64,000 nucleotides of DNA. Origin: Firmicutes bacterium HGW-Firmicutes-2. Its GTDB lineage: Bacteria; Bacillota; Clostridia; Lachnospirales; Vallitaleaceae. A program made the translations under genes and the position numbers. Location of the stretch: the NCBI GenBank assembly GCA_002841495.1, contig PGZV01000005.1, forward strand, positions 347,212-411,211, in the 5' to 3' direction. Below the pieces are notes generated by a model. The model made no database searches. It saw nothing but the letters and a program-made list of their open reading frames with translations, and was not told where the DNA came from. Below are positions 57,755 through 64,000 of this stretch, in pieces. Each line of letters begins with the position of its first letter. Positions within the stretch are counted from its first letter, which is position 1.

Positions 57755-57791
57755 TATGAATCAATTCAATGGAGCATAAGGGGGAGTCGTT

Positions 57792-58880
57792 TTGTCAATA
57801 CAGGTAACACGCCCATCCATGGCAAATATGGATGAGTATATGGAAGAGGTAAAGGATCTATGGGTTACCAGTTGGCTTACCAATATGGGTTATAAGCATG
57901 AAGCGCTTGAAGCTGGGTTATCAAAGTATCTTAATGTACCTAATATTACTTTGTTTACCAATGGGCATCTGGCTTTAGAGTCTATTATAGCGGTTCTTGG
58001 TTTGAAAGGAGAAGTGATTACAACACCATTTACCTTTGCATCTACCACCCACGCGATTGTTAGGAATGGATTAGAGCCTGTTTTTTGTGATATTAATCCT
58101 TTGGATTATACAATGGATGTAGACAAGGTTGAGGGTCTGATTACAGAGAAAACTTCTGCAATTATACCGGTTCATGTGTATGGCCATGTATGTCATGTTG
58201 ATAAGTTAGATCAAATAGCCAAAAAATATAATTTGAAAATCATATATGATGCAGCCCATGCATTTGGTGTCACAGTTAATGGACAGGGTATTGGTAGTTT
58301 TGGAGATGCATCTATGTTTAGTTTTCATGCGACGAAAGTTTTTAATACCATTGAAGGGGGAGGGGTTACATATCTTGACCCTTTAATTAAGAAAAAACTT
58401 GACGTTATGAAGAATTTTGGGATTACGGGGCCGGAGTCTGTCGAGTTTGTTGGTGGTAATGGAAAAATGAATGAGTTTCAAGCGGCTATGGGCATTTGTA
58501 ATCTAAGGCATATTGATGGTGAGATTGGAAAGAGAAAAAGGGTAGTTGAGAGATATTACTCTAATCTAAAAGATATAGAGGGCATTAGGTTATCTGGAGA
58601 ACAAGAGGGTGTTACTAAGAACTATGGGTACATGCCGGTTGTCTTTGAGGGCTATAAAAAGAGCAGAGATGAAGTATTTGAGGCGTTAAAAGTTCAAAAC
58701 ATTTTCGCGAGAAAATACTTCTATCCTCTTACCAGTAGCTTTGATTGTTATAGAGACAAGTATAATGTAGAAGATACACCGATAGCAGTGAATATATCCA
58801 AAAGTGTAATGACATTACCGTTGTATGCAGACTTAGCTTTAGATGATGTGGATCGAATTTGTGATATTATAAAGAAATGA
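57792..58880 (+). CDS. DegT/DnrJ/EryC1-family sugar aminotransferase (probable dTDP-4-keto-6-deoxyglucose aminotransferase)
   Basis: A PLP enzyme that aminates keto sugars. Family marks are [48 protein letters not shown] and the PLP lysine in [14 protein letters not shown]. The 362-residue length fits VioA-type enzymes making dTDP-4-amino-4,6-dideoxyglucose, and rmlA and rmlB, which make the required dTDP-4-keto-6-deoxyglucose, follow directly. An FdtB-type role would need an FdtA isomerase, which is not seen. The start is TTG 57792 with GGGGGAG upstream; the next in-frame ATG would trim conserved residues. Confidence 0.85.
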   Translation: MSIQVTRPSMANMDEYMEEVKDLWVTSWLTNMGYKHEALEAGLSKYLNVPNITLFTNGHLALESIIAVLGLKGEVITTPFTFASTTHAIVRNGLEPVFCDINPLDYTMDVDKVEGLITEKTSAIIPVHVYGHVCHVDKLDQIAKKYNLKIIYDAAHAFGVTVNGQGIGSFGDASMFSFHATKVFNTIEGGGVTYLDPLIKKKLDVMKNFGITGPESVEFVGGNGKMNEFQAAMGICNLRHIDGEIGKRKRVVERYYSNLKDIEGIRLSGEQEGVTKNYGYMPVVFEGYKKSRDEVFEALKVQNIFARKYFYPLTSSFDCYRDKYNVEDTPIAVNISKSVMTLPLYADLALDDVDRICDIIKK

Positions 58881-58893
58881 GGGGAATCAGAGG

Positions 58894-59775
58894 ATGAAAG
58901 GTATTATTCTTGCAGGTGGAAATGGAACAAGGCTATATCCAATGACTAAGGTGGTTTCAAAACAATTACTGCCCATATATGATAAGCCACTTATTTACTA
59001 CCCTCTATCTGTACTTATGTTAGCAGGGATTAGAGAAATCTTAATTATTTCAACGGATTTGGACAAACCAGCCTATGAAAGGCTTCTGGGAAATGGAGAT
59101 TCCATTGGTCTCAAGATATCCTATACAGTCCAAGAGCGTCCAAGAGGTCTTGCAGATGCATTTATTCTAGGTGAGTCCTTTATCGGATCGGACAGTGTTT
59201 GTCTTATACTAGGGGATAATGTTTTTTATGGACAAGATTTAACAAAAGTCTTAAATAAAGCCACAGAACTAAAAGAGGGTGCCATAATATTTGGTTATCC
59301 TGTAAAAGACGCTAGAGCCTTTGGCGTGGTTGAGTTTAATAAGGCAAACAATGTTGTATCCATTGAAGAAAAACCGGAAAATCCAAAGTCAAACTATGCG
59401 GTTCCGGGAATATATTTTTATGACAACAGTGTTATCGAGATTGCAAAAAACGTGAAGCCGTCTATACGAGGTGAAATTGAAATCACCTCTGTAAATAATA
59501 AGTATTTAGAGAATAAAAAATTAAAGGTTATTCTTTTAGGTAGAGGTATGGCATGGCTAGATACGGGTACACCGGAAGGTTTGCTAAAAGCTGCTGAGTA
59601 TGTTGAAGCGGTTCAATCAAGACAAGGATTCTATATTGCATGTCTTGAAGAAATAGCATGGAGAAGAGGCTTTATTAGTGATGAACAGTTTATGGCGATT
59701 GGTGAAAGTCTGAAAATGACCGATTATGGACAATATGTATTGTCCCTATTATTAGAGTCCGACTTTGGAAAGTAG
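58894..59775 (+). CDS. rfbA: Glucose-1-phosphate thymidylyltransferase
   Basis: Makes dTDP-glucose from dTTP and glucose 1-phosphate. The 293 residues begin with the nucleotide-binding signature [31 protein letters not shown]; further marks are [22 protein letters not shown] and [15 protein letters not shown]. The product feeds RmlB four bases downstream. rmlC and rmlD are absent, so rhamnose is not the end product of this local gene set. Confidence 0.96.
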   Translation: MKGIILAGGNGTRLYPMTKVVSKQLLPIYDKPLIYYPLSVLMLAGIREILIISTDLDKPAYERLLGNGDSIGLKISYTVQERPRGLADAFILGESFIGSDSVCLILGDNVFYGQDLTKVLNKATELKEGAIIFGYPVKDARAFGVVEFNKANNVVSIEEKPENPKSNYAVPGIYFYDNSVIEIAKNVKPSIRGEIEITSVNNKYLENKKLKVILLGRGMAWLDTGTPEGLLKAAEYVEAVQSRQGFYIACLEEIAWRRGFISDEQFMAIGESLKMTDYGQYVLSLLLESDFGK

Positions 59776-59779
59776 GTGC

Positions 59780-60841
59780 ATGGATATTAAAACTATTTTA
59801 GTGACAGGTGGAGCAGGATTTATTGGTAGTAACTTTGTCAAGATTATTGTGGATAAATATCCTTTGTATAGAATTGTTAATATGGATGTTTTGACCTATG
59901 CAGGAAATTTAGAAAACCTATATAATATGGAAGCCTATACCAATTATTCATTCATTAGAGCAGACATTAGAAACAAAGATGCTGTAGAAGAGATTTTTTG
60001 TTCTCACAACATAGACTTTGTTGTTAATTTTGCTGCGGAGTCTCATGTAGATAGAAGCATAGATGAACCGGAAGTGTTTCTTACAACCAACATCATCGGA
60101 ACACAAGTACTCCTAGATGTAGCAAAAAAACACTGGAAAGTTAATCCGGAAGATAAGTATTGTAAAATATATAAACCAGGGGTTAAATTCCTACAAGTTT
60201 CAACGGATGAAGTCTATGGCGCTTTAGGCGAGACGGGTTTGTTTGTTGAGACGATGCCACTTATGCCAAACAGCCCCTATTCTGCTTCAAAAGCCAGTGC
60301 AGATATGATTGTTAGAGCTTACCATGAGACGTTTGGTATGCCTATAAACATCACAAGATGTAGCAATAACTATGGTCCGTATCAGTTTCCGGAGAAGCTT
60401 ATACCCCTTATGATTATTAACTGCTTAAAAGATAAAGCGCTCCCTGTTTATGGAGATGGTATGCAGGTTAGAGATTGGCTTCATGTTTTTGATCACTGTT
60501 ATGCCATTGATCGGGTACTTCACGAAGGAAAGGTCGGAGAAGTTTATAATATCGGTGGTAATAATGAAAAAGCCAATATTGAAATTGTTAGGCTTATTAT
60601 TGAGAGCCTTGGAAAAACAGAAAAGCTTATTAATTATGTAAAAGATCGTCCGGGACATGATAGAAGGTATGCCATTGATAATACAAAGATTATGCAAGAG
60701 TTGGGATGGAACCCCGCATATACATTTGAGCAAGGAATGATAGAAACCATTCAGTGGTATATTGACAACAATGAATGGATTGAGAGTATCTTATCAGGTG
60801 GCTATACCAACTATTATAATAGGATGTACGCGATAGATTAG
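59780..60841 (+). CDS. rfbB: dTDP-glucose 4,6-dehydratase
   Basis: Converts dTDP-glucose to dTDP-4-keto-6-deoxyglucose with bound NAD+. About 353 residues: cofactor turn VTGGAGFIGSNFV, NFAAESHVDRSID, catalytic STDEVYGALG (Asp-Glu pair) and YSASKASADM with the Tyr and Lys. ATG 59780 is chosen over TTG 59765 because it leaves a four-base gap to rfbA and begins at the family start. It supplies the substrate for the DegT-type aminotransferase upstream. Confidence 0.96.
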   Translation: MDIKTILVTGGAGFIGSNFVKIIVDKYPLYRIVNMDVLTYAGNLENLYNMEAYTNYSFIRADIRNKDAVEEIFCSHNIDFVVNFAAESHVDRSIDEPEVFLTTNIIGTQVLLDVAKKHWKVNPEDKYCKIYKPGVKFLQVSTDEVYGALGETGLFVETMPLMPNSPYSASKASADMIVRAYHETFGMPINITRCSNNYGPYQFPEKLIPLMIINCLKDKALPVYGDGMQVRDWLHVFDHCYAIDRVLHEGKVGEVYNIGGNNEKANIEIVRLIIESLGKTEKLINYVKDRPGHDRRYAIDNTKIMQELGWNPAYTFEQGMIETIQWYIDNNEWIESILSGGYTNYYNRMYAID

Positions 60842-60867
60842 AAAAAGGAAAGAGGGAGGGCAATGAA

Positions 60868-61626
60868 ATGGAGAGCGATTTGATAAATACTACAGTGGAT
60901 TCGATTGGAATGATGCAACCATATTTTTTCCCTTATGTAGGGTATTATTCTATAATTGATAAAGTGGATGTTTTTGTTATTACAGATGAAGTTCAGTATA
61001 TACGACATGGATGGATGAATCGGAATCGGATACTTAATTGTAATAAGGAGTTTACTTATATTAATATGGCGGTAAAGAAAGCACCACAAAAGACAGCCAT
61101 CAAAGATGTTCGTATTGATAATGACAATCCCTGGAAACAAAAATTCAGACAAGGTTTGAAGCGATACAAAAATTTTGGAAGTTATTATAATGAGACCATG
61201 GAAGTGATAGAAGCATGTTTGGCTTATGAAACGGACTCCTTAACCCACTTTCATGTGAATAGTATTAAACAAGTAATGGATTATGTGGGAATAAAAGGAC
61301 GCATAGAAATTCTATCAGAGCTTAATCTTCAGCTGCCAAGGATAGAATCACCGGATGAATGGGGGATGTATGTGACATTAGCTCTAGGTGGTAAAACATA
61401 CTACAATCCTCCTGGTGGTATGACTTTCTATGATTCAAAGAAGTACAAAGAAAAAGGGGTGGATTTGTTATTTCTTATTAATAAGCTTACACCTTACAAT
61501 CAAGGAAGAGATTACTTTATAGCGGGTATGTCAATGATTGATCTTATGATGTTTTTGAGTCCGGAAGAAATACTACATCAAGTGAAGAATTATGAAGAAT
61601 GCAAAAGCACTTACTTATTATCATGA
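60868..61626 (+). CDS. WbqC-family protein
   Basis: A 252-residue protein of the WbqC family, common in O-antigen and capsule loci: GMMQPYFFPYVGYYSIIDKVDVFVITDEVQYIRHGWMNRNRI at the start and GGKTYYNPPGGMTFYDSKKYKEKGVDL near the end. The biochemical role is not established; it has been linked to amino-sugar modification and may add acyl groups. It fits next to the genes for a dTDP-amino sugar. Start from GGGAGGGCAATGAA. The stop codon overlaps the ATG of the transglutaminase fragment. Confidence 0.85.
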   Translation: MESDLINTTVDSIGMMQPYFFPYVGYYSIIDKVDVFVITDEVQYIRHGWMNRNRILNCNKEFTYINMAVKKAPQKTAIKDVRIDNDNPWKQKFRQGLKRYKNFGSYYNETMEVIEACLAYETDSLTHFHVNSIKQVMDYVGIKGRIEILSELNLQLPRIESPDEWGMYVTLALGGKTYYNPPGGMTFYDSKKYKEKGVDLLFLINKLTPYNQGRDYFIAGMSMIDLMMFLSPEEILHQVKNYEECKSTYLLS

Positions 61627-61763
61627 TCAAAAAGGCGAAAACTATAGTAGATGAGATTACTCATGAGGGGATGACGTCTCGTGAAAAGACCTTTGCTATT
61701 CATGATGATCTGGTTGACAATATTGCCTATACAGCTAATATTCTGTTTTTTTTGGAGGAATAA
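61623..61763 (+). pseudogene. Fragment of a transglutaminase-like gene (46 codons)
   Basis: The frame overlaps the wbqC stop (ATGA) and encodes KKAKTIVDEITHEGMTSREK, then TFAIHDDLVDNIAYTANI, and ends at TAA 61761-61763. This matches residues about 146-184 of the surface transglutaminase-like protein at 48265 both in protein and DNA sequence. The catalytic core is absent. It is most simply a piece left by recombination when the cluster was assembled. A ribosome site for the next gene (TTTGGAGGAATAAC) lies in its last codons. Confidence 0.75.
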
Positions 61764-62385
61764 CATGTGTGAAACAAGTGTTAAGAAAATAACAAAAATT
61801 GATCGTGTGGAAGTATTAAATGATTTTTTGGAAGTTGAAAGAAAGAAGTATTGTATTACCGGATTTACCATACCTTTTTTTGAATTTCGAGAACAACATA
61901 TTTTATGGAAGCATAACTATTTATTGCGAACAACAGAATATTTATATAATACAAAAAAAAGAATCCCTTATTTATTCTATAAATACAGATTAAATAATTT
62001 ACAACTTAAGTATGGTATTCATATTCCAATAAATACTTGTGATATGGGTTTGAAAATCATGCACATTGGTCCGATTTTAATAAATAGTAAAGCACAAATA
62101 GGAAAAAATTGTTCCTTACATATTAATACAAGTATAGTTGCAGGTGGAAGCAATGATGGCGTTCCTATATTGGGTGATCATATTGTTATTGGGGTAGGAG
62201 CAGTTATTTTGGGTGATACTAAAATTGCTGATCATATAGCTATTGGCGCGAATGCAGTTGTGAATAAATCCTTTAGTGAAGAAAACATTACGATTGCAGG
62301 TGTACCGGCTAAAAAAATAAGCAATACAGGAAGAAAAGAGTGGAATAAGAAAGATTTCACAATAGCGATTCCTGATATACCCTAG
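61764..62385 (+). CDS. Serine O-acetyltransferase-like hexapeptide-repeat acyltransferase
   Basis: About 206 residues from ATG 61765 (TTGGAGGAATAAC upstream). The N-terminal half is basic and not recognised; the C-terminal half is a left-handed beta-helix with hexapeptide repeats (HIPINTCDMGLKIMHIGPIL, AQIGKNCSLHINTSIVAGG, PILGDHIVIGVGAVILGDTKIADHIAIGANAVV) and the end AGVPAKKIS. The catalytic His of this family is probably in MHIGP or LHINT. In a polysaccharide cluster it most likely acetylates a sugar, possibly the dTDP-amino sugar made upstream, rather than serine. Confidence 0.8.
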
Positions 62386-62432
62386 TTAGCTAATTACAGC
62401 CATTGAAAAGGGAATCTAAGCCAATTAGGCTA

Positions 62433-62467
62433 AAACTTCTTAAGAGTAATCGTTTAAGAAGTTTTTT
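62433..62467 (+). terminator. Terminator after the acetyltransferase gene
   Basis: AAACTTCTTAA pairs perfectly with TTAAGAAGTTT (10-base loop), followed by TTTG. It ends the first transcript of the polysaccharide cluster. Confidence 0.9.
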
Positions 62468-62567
62468 GTTAGATAATAAATATGTGATGATTATATTGAA
62501 CTTACTATAATTAATAGTACTAAATTACCATATTTCATTAAGGTGGTCATGTAAGATGTGCTAAATG

Positions 62568-62596
62568 GTGACGGTTGCAAAAATTTATGATAGAAT
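62568..62596 (+). promoter_or_regulatory. Predicted promoter of the epimerase gene
   Basis: GTGACG (62568-62573), 17-base spacer and TAGAAT (62591-62596). Confidence 0.5.
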
Positions 62597-62774
62597 GGTG
62601 AAATAGGGTTTCTAGACTCATAAGATAGGCCAAAGAGATTATTTTAAGTTGGGTATCATGTTCTCAGGGAGGAACCAAGAAATTGACCTTTTAGTTTAGT
62701 CAATAGAATTCGTGCTTATGTATTGGAGTGATATTGGTGTTACCGATTTCAAGAGGTTAAAGAGGGAGGTATTC

Positions 62775-63770
62775 ATGAAAAATAATATTTTAGTAACGGG
62801 CGCAGGTGGTTTTATTGGTTTTCATCTGTGTCAATATTTATTAAGCTTTGGGGATCGGATTGTTGGCATCGATAATATGAATGATTATTACGATGTCAGA
62901 TTGAAAGAAAAACGTATTGAGATATTAAAGGAATATGATAATTTCTTTTTTTTAAAGATAGATATCAAAGACAAGACGGCGATTGATCAACTTTTTGAAG
63001 TTGAAGGCTTTGATTATGTAATTAATCTGGCAGCCCAAGCAGGGGTAAGGTACTCTATTGAAAACCCCTACGCTTATATTGATTCTAATATCATTGGCTT
63101 TATAAATATTCTCGAAGCCTGCCGACATAATCCGGTTAAGCATCTGTTATACGCATCATCTAGTTCAGTATATGGTGGTAATACGGTGGTCCCTTTTTCT
63201 ACAGATCATATGGTGGATCATCCTGTAAGCTTATATGCAGCAACGAAAAAATCCAATGAACTCATGGCCCATACTTACAGCCACTTATATACAATTCCGA
63301 CGAGTGGACTAAGATTTTTTACAGTATATGGTCCTTGGGGAAGACCAGATATGGCTTACTTTTCATTCACAAAGGCCATAACAGAGAATAAAAAGATTAA
63401 GGTGTTCAACCATGGAAAGATGGAACGAGACTTTACCTATGTGGATGATATTGTACAAGCGATTTCTAAGCTGATTTATCATATACCACAAAGCTATAGT
63501 GAGGTGGGTGTTGACAAAACAATCCCTTATGAAGTATATAATATTGGGAACAATTCACCGGTTACATTGGAACACTTTATAAAGACCATAGAGGATAAGT
63601 TGGGTATGTCAGCTTTGAAAGAGTATGTTGACATGCAACCAGGAGATGTTCTTAAAACATTTGCAGATGTAAGTAAATTAGAAGAGGCGATAGGATTCAA
63701 ACCGACGACTTCTTTGGAAGAAGGTATTGGAAAATTTATAGATTGGTATAGGATGTATTATAATATATAA
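62775..63770 (+). CDS. UDP-glucuronate 4-epimerase-like NAD-dependent epimerase
   Basis: Interconverts UDP-glucuronic and UDP-galacturonic acid, a precursor for acidic capsules. About 331 residues: VTGAGGFIGFHLCQYLL, GIDNMNDYYDVRLKEKRI, NLAAQAGVRYSIENPYAYIDSN, SSSSVYGGN, the catalytic YAATKKSNELMAHTYSHLY (Tyr and Lys) and FFTVYGPWGRPDMAYF, all typical of the LpsL/CapI group. ATG 62775 follows GGGAGGTATTC and the family start; the open frame further upstream is ignored. It has its own promoter and so is regulated apart from the genes before it. Confidence 0.92.
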   Translation: MKNNILVTGAGGFIGFHLCQYLLSFGDRIVGIDNMNDYYDVRLKEKRIEILKEYDNFFFLKIDIKDKTAIDQLFEVEGFDYVINLAAQAGVRYSIENPYAYIDSNIIGFINILEACRHNPVKHLLYASSSSVYGGNTVVPFSTDHMVDHPVSLYAATKKSNELMAHTYSHLYTIPTSGLRFFTVYGPWGRPDMAYFSFTKAITENKKIKVFNHGKMERDFTYVDDIVQAISKLIYHIPQSYSEVGVDKTIPYEVYNIGNNSPVTLEHFIKTIEDKLGMSALKEYVDMQPGDVLKTFADVSKLEEAIGFKPTTSLEEGIGKFIDWYRMYYNI

Positions 63771-63944
63771 TACTTTATTCTTTTCTAGAAAAGTTCTACT
63801 ATGGTTTTTTCTATTGTTCTACATATTGGGCAAGTGAAAGCATTAAATGACAAAACTTTTTATAGTTAGCACAGCTAAATGATGATTGATATCAATATAT
63901 TAATTATAATAATGTTTTACGGTTTTTGGAAAGAAGGGCTATTA

Positions 63945-64000
63945 TGTTGGTTAAGTCAATTAGAAAATTACTTTTTTTGGCAGATATCATTACAATAAAT
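63945..64000 (+). CDS. 5' end of a gene cut by the window edge
   Basis: ATG 63945 with AAGAAGGGC upstream; the first residues read MLVKSIRKLLFLADIITIN, ending with a hydrophobic start. It is too short to identify. Its position suggests another polysaccharide gene. Confidence 0.5.

Larger units (their letters stand above)
62386..62774. other. Intergenic region between the acetyltransferase and the epimerase genes
   Basis: Contains the terminator at 62433-62467, the promoter at 62568-62596 and a leader of about 170 bases before the epimerase start. No gene is visible; the possible upstream start at 62712 lacks a ribosome site. Confidence 0.6.

Noticed and set aside
61681-61763. Longer acetyltransferase start with a hydrophobic N-terminus (MKRPLLFMMIWLTILP)
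   Set aside because: This stretch is the transglutaminase fragment read in another frame; ATG 61765 has a strong ribosome site.
62712-62774. Upstream start of the epimerase gene
   Set aside because: No ribosome site there; ATG 62775 follows GGGAGGT and matches the family start.

Overview
The window looks like chromosome from a low-GC, strictly anaerobic, Gram-positive clostridium (Bacillota, Clostridia; a Lachnospirales/Vallitalea-like lineage is my guess, not shown). The reasons are AT-rich intergenic DNA, strong GGAGG ribosome sites, pyruvate:ferredoxin oxidoreductase, rubredoxin, formate-THF ligase, and the gene order aspartokinase-uppP-ftsK-fhs-folD-rimO-pgsA-cinA-recA-recX-rny. I saw no tRNA, rRNA, CRISPR array or intact insertion sequence.

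Layout. (1) 0.5-4.0 kb: pyruvate:ferredoxin oxidoreductase, broken by a small out-of-frame deletion. (2) 4.4-6.4 kb: an unusual leucyl/phenylalanyl-tRNA-protein transferase and an aldo/keto reductase. Repeated intergenic cassettes that end in a terminator hairpin lie around them. (3) 6.8-14.8 kb: an accessory block with four diverged tandem copies of a CPBP-type membrane protein, gene remnants, a 51-residue double-glycine peptide gene, a C39-peptidase ABC exporter and a HlyD-type adaptor. This is very probably a class II-like bacteriocin or signal-peptide system with an amplified candidate immunity family, and it is the best candidate for an undescribed system here. (4) 15-16.6 kb: rubredoxin, cysteine synthase and a CymR-like Rrf2 regulator, followed by a strongly structured non-coding region. 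(5) 17-38.6 kb: conserved housekeeping genes: rqcH, aspartokinase, uppP, ftsK, one-carbon folate genes, rimO, pgsA, cinA, LexA-controlled recA, recX, rny, an aminotransferase, purB, proC, a Nudix hydrolase and xerD. (6) 38.8-52.2 kb: sensing and metabolism. It holds a chemoreceptor fused to a PhnD-like domain, a RelA/SpoT-domain protein, a CapF-like protein without its catalytic pair, a CDP-alcohol transferase, a LytS/LytR pair next to a CstA transporter (a pyruvate-sensing arrangement), a surface transglutaminase-like protein, and an operon of a P-loop kinase with a GH13 phosphorylase. (7) 52.5-64 kb: a GNAT gene and a surface polysaccharide cluster (ATP-grasp, CapA-like, GT2, flippase, dTDP-sugar genes, WbqC, acetyltransferase, UDP-glucuronate epimerase). 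The cluster carries a small piece of a transglutaminase-like gene and runs off the right edge.

How the parts work together. The 18.9-29.4 kb genes run head to tail with very short gaps and probably form long transcripts. recA has its own promoter covered by two LexA-type boxes. In the peptide island, the exporter would cut the leader after Gly-Gly and export the mature 27-residue peptide through the HlyD adaptor, while the CPBP proteins would protect the producer; the last step is inference. In the polysaccharide cluster, RmlA and RmlB make dTDP-4-keto-6-deoxyglucose, the DegT-type aminotransferase probably turns it into an amino sugar, and the acetyltransferase may acetylate it. The flippase and transferases then assemble the polymer.
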